10,294 nt of DNA from Chloroflexota bacterium (GCA_020353135.1 CP070688.1:2650628-2660921), one strand, 5' to 3'; shown: positions 1 through 7,874, numbered from the stretch's first letter. Translations and numbers: made by a program. The notes: generated by a model not told the origin, from the sequence alone.

Positions 1-3000
1 TCCTTCGGCGGTCATTTCGGCCTGATTGACAGCCCGCAGAATGGCGATGCCTTCCTCGCCGTATACTATGGCCGATTCCCATTCACCCAAAGTCTGCGCG
101 TTCCAGCTCAGGTTCACCAATTCCGAGCCCGTTCTAGCTTTCGAGCCCGCCTCACGGTGGATGGCCAGCGCACGCACGAAACAATCCTTCGCGCCAGCAT
201 AGTTTCCTAAGGACATATTCGCGACGCCAAGGTTACCAAGCGCTGTACCCTGGCCATACTGGTCGTCCGCCTGTTGGTCGACGGCCAGAGCCTGTTCGGC
301 CGCTTCCAGCGCTGCAAAATAGTCACCTTCAGCCCGATAGATAAAAGCCAAACTATACAGCGCGTTTGACTCCAGAAGTCGATCTCCGGATCGGCGCGCA
401 CTAACTAACCCTTTCTCCGCCAACCGCTGGGCGTTCACATACGCTTCGCGCTGTATCATTGCCCAGGTGCTTACATTGTCTGCCTGGGCGGCAAGATCGT
501 GCATTCCGGCCGCCGTGGCCATGGACGACGCTTCCTGGGATACCGTCAGAGCTTTGGCGTAATCGGCCGTCCACCAGAACATCCATGCCCGTTCTATTTG
601 CACTTTCACCTGTTTGCCAACATCTTCCATTTGGCCGGCAAGATCCGCCATTTCGTTCAGATCCTGCACATGGTTGCTCCGTGCTCCTAGCCGGTGGTGC
701 AGCTTCATCCTGGCGCTTACAAGCCGGAAGCGACCTTCAAGCTCTACATCCGGGGTCAGCTTCAGCGCCCGCGTGTAGTAATCAATAGCCATGCTGTTTT
801 GGAACGCGTCCCTGGCGATATTGCCAGCCAGTTCCAGGTATCGACGGGCGTTGTCGGCCATGAGTGCTTGTTCGGCATGATAAGCCAGTTGGCCATAGTG
901 GGGCTCCAAGTCGTCTTCATGCAAGCTTTCCATGGCCTCGAGCGCCAGCCCATGCAAAGATTGGCGACGAGAGCGCAGTTGCATGCGATACGCGGCGTCT
1001 CGAAGAAGCGCGTGCTTGAAAAGGTAACGGATTTCGTTCAGGGCCAACCAGATAGCCATATCTTCGGCCTGGACGACCTTCTCTGCCAGTTTGGAATCGT
1101 CATGGAGCATTCGGGCCAACAGTTTGACTTCAAATTCTCGTCCAAGCACGGATGCTGTCTGCACCACGTCCTTCACTTCCTGGGTAAGCCGGTCGAGCCT
1201 GGCCACCAAAACGGCCCGCACGTCGCTGGGCAGCGCCAATTCTTGCTCAGCTCTCAAGTGCCACTTGCCGCCCACCAACAACAACAGCTCCTGTTCTCGC
1301 AAGTAGCGCAGGACCTGTTCGGTGAAGAACGGGTTGCCCTCAGCGCGTTCAACCAGCAATTCCAGCAAATCAGGTCCAATGGGAGAACCGAGTTGATCGG
1401 CAGCCAGCTGTTCCTGGTCAGCAGGCGATATCTGGTCCAAAGTGATGTCCTGATAGTCGACTTCGGCGCCTAATAGCGCCCGATCGCCCTCTGGCCGAGC
1501 GGTGGCCAGAATGGCGATAGGATAAGCCTTGTCTTGCGCTAGCTCTTGGGTCAGCACCGTCAAAAAGGCTCTTGAATCGTCGTCAAGCCAATGGGCGTCT
1601 TCTAGCAGTAAGACAATTGGTTGTTGCAAGCTCTCTAGCTGGAGAAGCGTGAGCAAGCCGGTGAATGTGTTTTCGTACCGTCCTTGCGCATCTAGCTGCT
1701 CATACAGCGAGTCGGGCCAGTGCAAATTGACGAGCGTGCCCAGGAATGATCGTGTGCGATCTAGCTCAACCATCAGATTCCTGTCTTCCGCCTTGGTTAT
1801 CAACCGGTCAAGCTTGCGACTGAAGCTACGCTTGTTTCGGGCGACAGATTGTTGCTCGGACTGTCCAAAGTAGCGGCGCAGCCAATAGCGGAAGGGATTG
1901 AGTGATTCTCGGAGAATCTCGTCGCATTGGCAGACGAAGACGGAGAATTCATCTTTGGCCGCTTTTTCAAGTTCGCCGAGGAAAGCACTGATCAAGCGGC
2001 TCTTGCCAATTCCCGGCTCGCCCCAGATCGCCATCATGCCGGGGTGCCGACCTTGCCAAATGGGATGCACGAAGTCAGCCAACCTCTTCTGTTCAACCTG
2101 ACGGCCGACCATCTGGCCTTCATAGAACGACTCAATCTCTTCCTTGCGCTCCAACAAGACGAAGACTTTCTGTTCTTGTGAAAAACCCTTGAAGGCCATC
2201 TCCTCTTCAAAATCGAATTCGAAATATTGTTCGGCTCGAGCCGCAACATGTTCGTCCACCCAAACTTCACCGCGGGGACAAGACTGCATGAGACGAGCGG
2301 CAAGCGTCGTACCCCGGCCGTGACAGGTGTACTCTCCTGCCAGTTCGCCGCCGCTATAACCGCCGTGTGCGATACCGTAAGTGATGCCGGCGATAACGGG
2401 GATGACCGTTTGTGACTGCAGGTCGAGAATGAAACTCAGGGCCCTGGTAACATCGTTTTCATGGGCAACAGGCGCGCCCCAGAAGAGTAATAGGTTTGCG
2501 CCCTTATCGCCAAAATCCAGCCGGTTCAGCAAGCCCCCGTAGCGATCCTGCAACTCAAAGATCATCTGCATAAATATCTGAAGCTGCTCCGAGGTCTGTA
2601 CAGTGGGCAGGCTGACAAACATATTTGTCACCTGCCGAAATTCCCCGCTCAGATCTTCCTGCGTCGCCTCCGGGGGATAGAAACGGCCCACGATCTCCGG
2701 ATTGACAGCGCCAAGCCTGACGGGTTGGGCGGCCGGCAAGCTGCCATTAATGGCCGTGATCCGGAAATGATCTTCCATGGGCTCGGTCGAAACCGTCGAT
2801 CCAAGCGCTCCAGCAACGGCCGCGTCAACTACGATCGCCCCAGCTTCGGCTAGTTTCTGGGCATTGGCGCAACCGTCGATGGCCGGACCCTGGAAGTAAT
2901 ATGCCGACCGGCGCTTGTCGGCTGACGAGACGATACCCCAGGCCACCTCTCCGGCCGCCAGTCCAACTTTCACGGATAAGGTGAAGGTGCCGTAAGGGGT

Positions 3001-3351
3001 CAAGTGCCGTGCAGATGACGCCATTTCCCGTTGCATTTGCCATGCGGCGGCCATGGCGTGACGAAATTCGCCAACCGGCTCGACTGTTGCCTGGAACACG
3101 GCCGTGAAGGCGTCACCCGCGAAGTTGGTTACAAATCCACCCTGTTCGAAGACGCTCTGCACCAGTGGGTCAAAGACATCTCGTATGATGCCGGCCAGAA
3201 TCTCAGAGCCATGCTGGCCATGCCCCATTATGGCATCGGTGATGACCGTGAAACCTGAGATGTCGACGAAAAGGGCACAGGCTTCGAACGAACCGGCCAC
3301 TTCACCTGCTGCATACTGTTGTTGAATGAATTCGGGAACTAATCTGCGCAT
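1..3351 (-). CDS. Soluble-type class III adenylyl cyclase with AAA/STAND ATPase and TPR domains (3' end outside window)
   Basis: The frame has no stop from the ATG at 3351 to base 1 (1117 codons, read triplet by triplet) and continues off the left edge; an in-frame TAA lies four codons upstream of the ATG. The predicted role is ATP to cAMP in the cytoplasm, with ATPase and TPR domains for regulation or partner binding. Cyclase domain 1 (about residues 20-190) has VDISGFT with Asp30 and FAGDAFTAVF with Asp80, the two metal aspartates. Cyclase domain 2 (about 235-375) lacks those aspartates but has FGDKG (Lys283) and YTCHGRGTTLAAR (Thr342, Arg353), the adenine and phosphate side of the active site. 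The ATPase starts at VGR (415-417), with Walker A GEPGIGKS (444-451), Walker B LLLEDAHWLDDD (581-592) and ATARPEG near 617-622. TPR-like helical repeats run from about 823 to the edge. The order matches animal soluble adenylyl cyclase (ADCY10). Oddities: Thr349 replaces the usual Asn, and the bicarbonate-site residues differ. The family is clear; catalytic activity is inferred. Confidence 0.93.
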   Translation of the reverse strand, partial: MRRLVPEFIQQQYAAGEVAGSFEACALFVDISGFTVITDAIMGHGQHGSEILAGIIRDVFDPLVQSVFEQGGFVTNFAGDAFTAVFQATVEPVGEFRHAMAAAWQMQREMASSARHLTPYGTFTLSVKVGLAAGEVAWGIVSSADKRRSAYYFQGPAIDGCANAQKLAEAGAIVVDAAVAGALGSTVSTEPMEDHFRITAINGSLPAAQPVRLGAVNPEIVGRFYPPEATQEDLSGEFRQVTNMFVSLPTVQTSEQLQIFMQMIFELQDRYGGLLNRLDFGDKGANLLLFWGAPVAHENDVTRALSFILDLQSQTVIPVIAGITYGIAHGGYSGGELAGEYTCHGRGTTLAARLMQSCPRGEVWVDEHVAARAEQYFEFDFEEEMAFKGFSQEQKVFVLLERKEEIESFYEGQMVGRQVEQKRLADFVHPIWQGRHPGMMAIWGEPGIGKSRLISAFLGELEKAAKDEFSVFVCQCDEILRESLNPFRYWLRRYFGQSEQQSVARNKRSFSRKLDRLITKAEDRNLMVELDRTRSFLGTLVNLHWPDSLYEQLDAQGRYENTFTGLLTLLQLESLQQPIVLLLEDAHWLDDDSRAFLTVLTQELAQDKAYPIAILATARPEGDRALLGAEVDYQDITLDQISPADQEQLAADQLGSPIGPDLLELLVERAEGNPFFTEQVLRYLREQELLLLVGGKWHLRAEQELALPSDVRAVLVARLDRLTQEVKDVVQTASVLGREFEVKLLARMLHDDSKLAEKVVQAEDMAIWLALNEIRYLFKHALLRDAAYRMQLRSRRQSLHGLALEAMESLHEDDLEPHYGQLAYHAEQALMADNARRYLELAGNIARDAFQNSMAIDYYTRALKLTPDVELEGRFRLVSARMKLHHRLGARSNHVQDLNEMADLAGQMEDVGKQVKVQIERAWMFWWTADYAKALTVSQEASSMATAAGMHDLAAQADNVSTWAMIQREAYVNAQRLAEKGLVSARRSGDRLLESNALYSLAFIYRAEGDYFAALEAAEQALAVDQQADDQYGQGTALGNLGVANMSLGNYAGAKDCFVRALAIHREAGSKARTGSELVNLSWNAQTLGEWESAIVYGEEGIAILRAVNQAEMTAEG

Positions 3352-3361
3352 TGTTAACAAT
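3350..3361. promoter_or_regulatory. Perfect 12-bp palindrome over the cyclase start codon, possible operator
   Basis: ATTGTTAACAAT is a perfect palindrome that spans the first two bases of the cyclase ATG and the last base of its predicted -10 box. A repressor bound here would block promoter clearance. A 12-bp AT-rich palindrome can also occur by chance, so the regulatory role is inferred from its position only. Confidence 0.3.
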
Positions 3362-3388
3362 TATGCGGTATATCTGCCTCAGAGCCAA
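3360..3388 (-). promoter_or_regulatory. Predicted sigma70-type promoter of the cyclase gene, probably leaderless
   Basis: On the minus strand, TTGGCT (3388-3383, four of six matches to the -35 consensus) is separated by exactly 17 bases from CATAAT (3365-3360, five of six matches to the -10 consensus). The cyclase ATG begins only 8 bases after the -10 box, so the predicted transcription start falls at or next to the start codon. No Shine-Dalgarno sequence is seen at a suitable distance, which fits a leaderless mRNA. The start site is predicted, not observed. Confidence 0.5.
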
Positions 3389-3524
3389 TTGGTGGCGGGG
3401 GACTGCAACAGGTTGTTTCCAGGCCAACGTCTTTCATGTGTCATGGAAGAGCGGTGGATGTCGGCCGGCGCGGATTCTTTACGCAGCCGAGTCAAAACCA
3501 TCAGCAGTGCGAAGGTTCAGGCCC

Positions 3525-3533
3525 AGAGAGGAA
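3525..3533 (+). promoter_or_regulatory. Ribosome binding site deciding the start of the ParB-like/USP gene
   Basis: AGAGAGGAA lies with its AGGA core 8 bases before the ATG at 3541. The same frame is open from an earlier ATG at 3436, but that one has no comparable site, and the extra 35 residues look unlike a conserved domain. The 3541 start is therefore preferred. I see no convincing promoter for this gene in 3389-3524. Confidence 0.7.
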
Positions 3534-3540
3534 TGCCGCC

Positions 3541-5280
3541 ATGACCCAGCTTTCAGATATCCATTACCAGCTAGCGCTCCGAGATTTCCATCGCGCCAGG
3601 CAGCAGGCCGTGATGCAGCAACTCTTGGCCCGCTTCCGGGGAGAGGGCCGTGGTTTGCTTCCTTTTAACGAGATTGAGCAGCACCTCGTTCCTACTGGCG
3701 AAACAATTGACCACGGGACACAGGAAATCCCACTGGACAAGATCGTCGGCAGCGTATCCCGTTACGAGGATTTCACCGTTAGCTTTCTGCCAAAACGAGA
3801 TGCTGATCAGGAACGATGGGCCGAGTTGAGAGCAGCCATGGACGACATGGTCGGCGTACCGCCAATTGAAGTCTATCAGATTGGAGATGCCTATTTCGTC
3901 CAGGATGGCAACCATCGTGTCTCAATTGCCCGCAGCATGGGCAGCAAGACGATCACCGCCTACGTAACTGAAATCAAAACAAGAGTACCTTTTTCATCTG
4001 AGGATGATCCCAGCCGAATCGTTTGCAAGACCCACTACGCTGACTTCCTTGAACAGACGAATCTCGACAAATTGCGCCCTGACGCCGACTTGATGATGAC
4101 TTTCTGCGGCCAGTACCAGTATCTTCTTGACCAGATAGCGGCCAGACAAGATGCCCCCATAAGAGACGGCGATGTAGCGGGCGGCGCAGACGGCTGGGAG
4201 CAGGCCGTGGTCGTCTGGTACGATCAAGTCTACTTGCCCGTAATTCAGATCATCCGTGAGCTTGGCATCCTGCATCACTTCCCAGATAGGAAGGAAGCGG
4301 ATATGTACGTGCTGCTCTCTGAACGGCGAGACGAACTGGAGCTGCAACTAGGCTGGCACGTTGAAATGGAATCCGGCGTTTCCGAATTAATTGTGGACCC
4401 GGACGAAGGGCCTGGGCTGTTCGGGCGAGTCAAAAACCTGATCATTCCCAGGCAGGCTGACGAACAGGAGCCTGGTCTTTGGCGGCAGCAGCAACTGGCC
4501 CGTGGCCGATACCACCATTTATTCAAACACATCCTCGTAGCACTGGACGGTACCGAGGAAAACTGGCGAACGTTCGATAACTACTTGAGATTTAACTTCG
4601 ACGAAGACTTCTTTCACGGATTGCACGTCGTCGCGGACCAGGCGACGATAGACAGCGATCACATTCGCCAGATGCAGGACAGGTTCGTCGGAGCCATAGA
4701 AAGAGCCGGGATGAAAGGCGAATTTGCGGTTGAGATTAGCCACAACCCTGTCCAGGTCATCAACAAACGGGCGGCTTGGGTCGACGTGGTGTTGGTGCGC
4801 GGAAACCGCACGCCGAGCAGCCAGCCGCTCGATTCGATAAGCTCTGAGCTTAGATTGCTCGTCCAAGAATGTCCACGCCCAATTCTTGTGACGCCGGATG
4901 GATCGTCTTCTGATTTCAGCCGAGCTATCTTGGCTTACGATGGCAGCCCAAAAGCGGATGAAGCCCTGTTCATTGCGACCTATCTGGCCTCTCGGTGGCA
5001 GAAGTTGCTAACGGTCGTGACGGTGGAAACTGCCTATACAACCCCGGCCACCATGGAGCGCGCGCGACAATACCTCGTCGAACATGGAGTGGCGGAGGTA
5101 AATTATGTACTGCGTAAAGGTCCCATAACTGAACTGGTATTAGAAACTGCCGAAGAGAACGACTGCAACCTGCTTATCATGGGCGGGTTCGGCTTCCGCT
5201 CTCTCCGGCAGTTGACATTGGGTAGCTCGGCCGAGGACCTCTTACGCGAGTTTCCCCATCCGATGTGGGTTTGCCGCTGA
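3541..5280 (+). CDS. ParB-like domain fused to two universal stress protein domains
   Basis: This is a 579-residue predicted soluble protein; no signal peptide or membrane segment is visible. Residues about 60-145 resemble the ParB/sulfiredoxin fold: IPLDKIVGSVSRY near 63-75, then PPIEVY, and DGNHRVSIAR starting at Asp122, which corresponds to the phosphate-binding GxxR-type motif. A middle region (about 200-270) with WYDQVYLP (226-233) and FPDRKEADMY (247-256) looks conserved but I cannot assign it. The first USP domain starts at FKHILVALDG (328 onward) and lacks a recognisable nucleotide motif at its end. The second starts at about 460 (RAILAYDGS) and has the full G-x2-G-x9-G-S motif, Gly548, Gly551 and Gly561-Ser562, typical of ATP-binding USPs. 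It is divergent from the cyclase gene and convergent with the YCII gene. The role is probably stress or nucleotide sensing; no specific function is known to me. The fold assignment of the N-terminal part is weaker than that of the USP domains. Confidence 0.88.
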   Translation: MTQLSDIHYQLALRDFHRARQQAVMQQLLARFRGEGRGLLPFNEIEQHLVPTGETIDHGTQEIPLDKIVGSVSRYEDFTVSFLPKRDADQERWAELRAAMDDMVGVPPIEVYQIGDAYFVQDGNHRVSIARSMGSKTITAYVTEIKTRVPFSSEDDPSRIVCKTHYADFLEQTNLDKLRPDADLMMTFCGQYQYLLDQIAARQDAPIRDGDVAGGADGWEQAVVVWYDQVYLPVIQIIRELGILHHFPDRKEADMYVLLSERRDELELQLGWHVEMESGVSELIVDPDEGPGLFGRVKNLIIPRQADEQEPGLWRQQQLARGRYHHLFKHILVALDGTEENWRTFDNYLRFNFDEDFFHGLHVVADQATIDSDHIRQMQDRFVGAIERAGMKGEFAVEISHNPVQVINKRAAWVDVVLVRGNRTPSSQPLDSISSELRLLVQECPRPILVTPDGSSSDFSRAILAYDGSPKADEALFIATYLASRWQKLLTVVTVETAYTTPATMERARQYLVEHGVAEVNYVLRKGPITELVLETAEENDCNLLIMGGFGFRSLRQLTLGSSAEDLLREFPHPMWVCR

Positions 5281-5290
5281 TTGGCGCAGA

Positions 5291-5608
5291 TTACATATCG
5301 AGCGCCTCGTAGACCGAAATCTGTCCGTTGCCGTCTAGCATGGGGCACTTCTTGGCCATGTCTATGGCGCTTTCCATCGAATCCGCCTGCAAGATCGTGT
5401 ACCCGCTGGCGGTTGTGCCTATAGCGCCTTGACTGACGGACCCGCCGGGTACGATGTTCTGAACGGTCTGGGAAAATGGATTGCCCGGATCGACAACGGC
5501 TTCGCCCAGCCCTTCGTACCAGGCTCCCCAGGCCGCCAGAACTTTCGCCTGCTCCTCTTCGCTCTCGGGCATGCCGCCACCAGTAAAGACCAGCACAAAT
5601 TTAGCCAT
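5291..5608 (-). CDS. YCII/DGPF-family small protein
   Basis: This 105-residue protein has the pattern of the YCII-related (DGPF) family: an N-terminal beta strand KFVLVFTG, a central amphipathic helix with WGAWYEGLG (27-35), then GYTILQADSMESAIDMAKKCPML (69-91, quoted in outline) and a final strand ISVYEAL. The usual length for single-domain members is about 90-130 residues. Members fold like dimeric alpha-beta barrels, and some are linked to ECF sigma factors; the biochemical role is mostly unknown, and no sigma factor gene is visible here. The start is supported by AAGGAG at 5622-5617, 8 bases before the ATG. The stop lies 10 bp from the stop of the convergent ParB-like/USP gene, leaving no room for a terminator between them. 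Confidence 0.88.
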   Translation of the reverse strand: MAKFVLVFTGGGMPESEEEQAKVLAAWGAWYEGLGEAVVDPGNPFSQTVQNIVPGGSVSQGAIGTTASGYTILQADSMESAIDMAKKCPMLDGNGQISVYEALDM

Positions 5609-5616
5609 CTGTAGAT

Positions 5617-5622
5617 CTCCTT
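5617..5622 (-). promoter_or_regulatory. Strong ribosome binding site of the YCII gene
   Basis: On the minus strand AAGGAG lies 8 bases before the ATG at 5608, a near-ideal Shine-Dalgarno match. It fixes the start of the small gene. Confidence 0.8.
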
Positions 5623-5665
5623 TGTTTAATATTGAGTCGGAACGTTTTAGAATTCGCTACGGGTA

Positions 5666-5683
5666 TGTTCTGTTGGCAGAACA
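5666..5683. promoter_or_regulatory. Inverted repeat in the divergent YCII/antiporter spacer, possible operator
   Basis: TGTTCTG-TTGG-CAGAACA has perfect 7-bp arms around a 4-bp centre. It lies 58 bp upstream of the YCII start and 139 bp upstream of the antiporter start. There is no T-tract on either side, so an operator is more likely than a terminator. No clear promoter hexamers could be matched beside it. The 214-bp spacer (5609-5822) holds no gene that I can support. Confidence 0.35.
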
Positions 5684-5799
5684 AGCAACCAGAGCGACAA
5701 TAAGACAAACGAATGTTAAACCGAAACTGCCTGTAGTACGGTAAGCAATGTTCCAGACTGCGACCCTTTCATTAGCATAATTCCGGATTCTTGAAGATC

Positions 5800-5808
5800 T
5801 GGTACACT
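5800..5808 (+). promoter_or_regulatory. Possible extended -10 promoter of the antiporter gene
   Basis: TG-G-TACACT gives an extended -10 (TGn) with four of six matches in the hexamer; no good -35 is seen. The predicted transcript would start about 8 bases before the ATG at 5823, with no Shine-Dalgarno sequence. The 8 bases ATCTGGTA at 5797-5804 recur exactly in the stronger promoter of the hydrolase gene at 7872-7879, which gives some support. Confidence 0.35.
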
Positions 5809-5822
5809 TCCACGGACCCTTC

Positions 5823-7685
5823 ATGGAAGACGAAGTACTTCTCGCCCTGTTACTAATCACTGGCCTGGCGGCCGTGATTCCAATTCTCGCCAGTCGACTG
5901 GATCGAACCGGTATCCCGATCGTGGTGTACGAGATCCTGGCAGGCATGGTGATCGGCAGCAGCGGCCTCAACCTTATCGAGCCTTCGCCGATTCTGACGT
6001 TTCTGGCCGAGTTTGGCTTCGCCTACCTGATGTTTCTATCTGGGCTCGAACTGGACCTGAGGCTTCTTATTCCGACTCGCGCCACAACGAACGGCGAGCG
6101 CAGGTGGACCCAGGCACTGCCGCTCGGCGCTCTCATCTTTCTGGGAACGCTGACGCTGGCTTTTGGCGCAGCGGCGTTCTTTGCGCCCGAAGGCGCCACC
6201 AGTAACCCGATGCTGTTAGGACTGATTCTCAGCACAACCTCGCTGGGGGTGGTCGTTCCCGTGCTGAAGGAGCGCGAGCTAACGGGCGGTCGGTTCGGAC
6301 AGTACATCCTGGTCGCGTCGTCCATCGCCGATTTCGCTACCTTGCTCCTACTGACGGTCGTCATCGCCTTCTTGAGCCGCGGACTGACTCTGGATTTGCT
6401 GCTCATTCCCACACTACTCCTGATCTTTATCATGGTCGCCCGCTTCTCTTCGCGCGCTTCGCAAGGCGGCCGGCTTCAGCAGGCGCTCAACAGCGTGTCA
6501 AGCGCCACTTCACAAATACGCGTCCGAGGCGCGTTCGCCCTCATGGTGGCCTGGGTGGTGCTTGCCGAAGCCTTTGGCGTTGAAGTGATCCTCGGCGCCT
6601 TCATGGCCGGCGCGATAGCCGGTCTATTGTCGGGAAACGACGATCATACCGAGAGGGAAAAGCTGGACGCCATAGGCTACGGCTTTTTTATCCCGATCTT
6701 CTTCATCATGGTTGGGGCCCGATTCAATTTGCAGGCCGTTCTTGAATCGACGGAAGGTCTCCTTTTATTAGCGTGGCTTATACTTGTCGCCTTCACCGTA
6801 AAGATCGTGCCGGCGCTGCTCCTGAAGCTGCGTTTCACCTGGCGGCAAGCCTTGAGCGGCGGCATGTTAATCTCGGCCCGTTTGTCGCTGATCATCGCCG
6901 CTTCTGCCATTGCTTTGAGCATGGGTTTGATAAGCGAAACCGTTAATTCTGACATCATCCTGCTGGCGATCATCACGGTTACGATCTCCCCGTTTCTGTT
7001 CAGCCGTCTCTATCCGCGCAAGGAAAGAGAAGTTCGAAGCGGCATCATCGTCGTCGGACAAGATCAGCTGGCGGAGTACATCAGCGAGCGGCTGCTCCAT
7101 GGCGATGAAACGGTCACGGTCATTGTCCCAGATCAGAGCCGCATGGATCGGTTTCGACGACTAGGGGTACAGATCGTAGATGGCTGTAAGGACTCTGATA
7201 TGGTTCTGAACAGAGCGGGGGCGGCCCAGGCGCGAGTGCTACTCGACCTTACCGCGAGCTCCGAAGAGACCCTGGAAGTCTGCCAGCTAGGGAAAGGGAA
7301 ATATCGCATTCCGTTGATCGTCTCAAGGATCGCCGACGTCGAACTTATTCCCAGACTGCAGGACATGGGCGTCAAGGTCGTTCAACCGGAATTGGCGACG
7401 GCCATGGCACTTGAGGGCGCTATCCGCTATCCAACTGCCTTCGAGGTCCTGGTTCATCAGACAGACGACATCGAGGTAAGTGAGATCACAATCACAAACC
7501 TCTACATCGCCGGTGCACTTCTCGGAGACATCAGGTTCCCGGGCGACGTGCTTGTCCTCAGTTTGCAACGGGATGGCACCGTCATGATCCCCCATGGCGA
7601 CACCGAGCTGCGATTTCGTGATCGCTTGGGTTTGATTGGCAGCCCGGACTCGGTCGACGAGGCAGCGGTCATTCTGAGAGGGTAA
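5823..7685 (+). CDS. CPA2-family cation:proton antiporter with C-terminal TrkA-like domains
   Basis: This 620-residue inner-membrane protein would exchange Na+ or K+ for H+ (KefB/NapA-like). Residues 1-395 form about 12-13 hydrophobic segments. Typical features are GIPIVVYEILAGMVIG (30-45), FGFAYLMFLSGLELDL (64-79), STTSLGVVVPVLKE (137-150) and SSIADFATLL (166-175), where Asp170 matches the ion-coupling aspartate of the family. Residues about 406-530 form a TrkA-N/Rossmann-like domain, but the dinucleotide loop reads GIIVVGQDQLAEY, so the canonical GxGxxG glycines are partly missing. Residues about 547-620 form a TrkA-C-like domain (GALLGDIRFPGDVLVL and a final beta-rich stretch). The ATG at 5823 has no clear ribosome binding site, so the start is the least certain part. 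The transported ion cannot be told from sequence. Confidence 0.92.
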   Translation: MEDEVLLALLLITGLAAVIPILASRLDRTGIPIVVYEILAGMVIGSSGLNLIEPSPILTFLAEFGFAYLMFLSGLELDLRLLIPTRATTNGERRWTQALPLGALIFLGTLTLAFGAAAFFAPEGATSNPMLLGLILSTTSLGVVVPVLKERELTGGRFGQYILVASSIADFATLLLLTVVIAFLSRGLTLDLLLIPTLLLIFIMVARFSSRASQGGRLQQALNSVSSATSQIRVRGAFALMVAWVVLAEAFGVEVILGAFMAGAIAGLLSGNDDHTEREKLDAIGYGFFIPIFFIMVGARFNLQAVLESTEGLLLLAWLILVAFTVKIVPALLLKLRFTWRQALSGGMLISARLSLIIAASAIALSMGLISETVNSDIILLAIITVTISPFLFSRLYPRKEREVRSGIIVVGQDQLAEYISERLLHGDETVTVIVPDQSRMDRFRRLGVQIVDGCKDSDMVLNRAGAAQARVLLDLTASSEETLEVCQLGKGKYRIPLIVSRIADVELIPRLQDMGVKVVQPELATAMALEGAIRYPTAFEVLVHQTDDIEVSEITITNLYIAGALLGDIRFPGDVLVLSLQRDGTVMIPHGDTELRFRDRLGLIGSPDSVDEAAVILRG

Positions 7686-7840
7686 GAGTCACTCGTAATC
7701 ATCGCCGGCAGAACGGCAACGTTTCCATGAAGGTCTGGTTGAAAATGTGCAATTCGAACACAACAGCCTTCTTCGGATACCTGGCACTAGCTGAAAAGCT
7801 TGAGAACGCTAGCAACAATCATGAACGCACCCCGCTGATT

Positions 7841-7866
7841 CCCGAAAGCAAATCGCAGATTTCGGG
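7841..7866. promoter_or_regulatory. Nested inverted repeats overlapping the -35 region of the hydrolase promoter
   Basis: CCCGAAA (7841-7847) and TTTCGGG (7860-7866) are perfect 7-bp arms with a 12-base loop. Overlapping them is a second, mutually exclusive repeat, AAATC-GCA-GATTT (7850-7862). Both lie 11 or more bases upstream of the -10 box at 7878 and cover the -35 position. No T-tract follows, so a terminator for the antiporter gene is less likely than a protein-binding site. The rest of the spacer, 7686-7840, shows only weak short stems and no gene that I can support. Confidence 0.35.
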
Positions 7867-7874
7867 CGGCAATC

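Noticed and set aside
694..1473. 259-codon open frame on the plus strand
   Set aside because: It lies fully antisense to the cyclase gene, has no ribosome binding site or recognisable domain, and its composition follows from the opposite strand.
1..3351. Possible pseudogene or frameshift in the left region
   Set aside because: Only short frames appear at first sight, but reading each triplet of the minus frame shows no stop from 3351 to base 1; the gene is intact and simply runs off the window.
3436..3540. N-terminal extension of the ParB-like/USP gene
   Set aside because: The frame is open, but the ATG at 3436 lacks a ribosome binding site, while the ATG at 3541 has a good one at the right distance.
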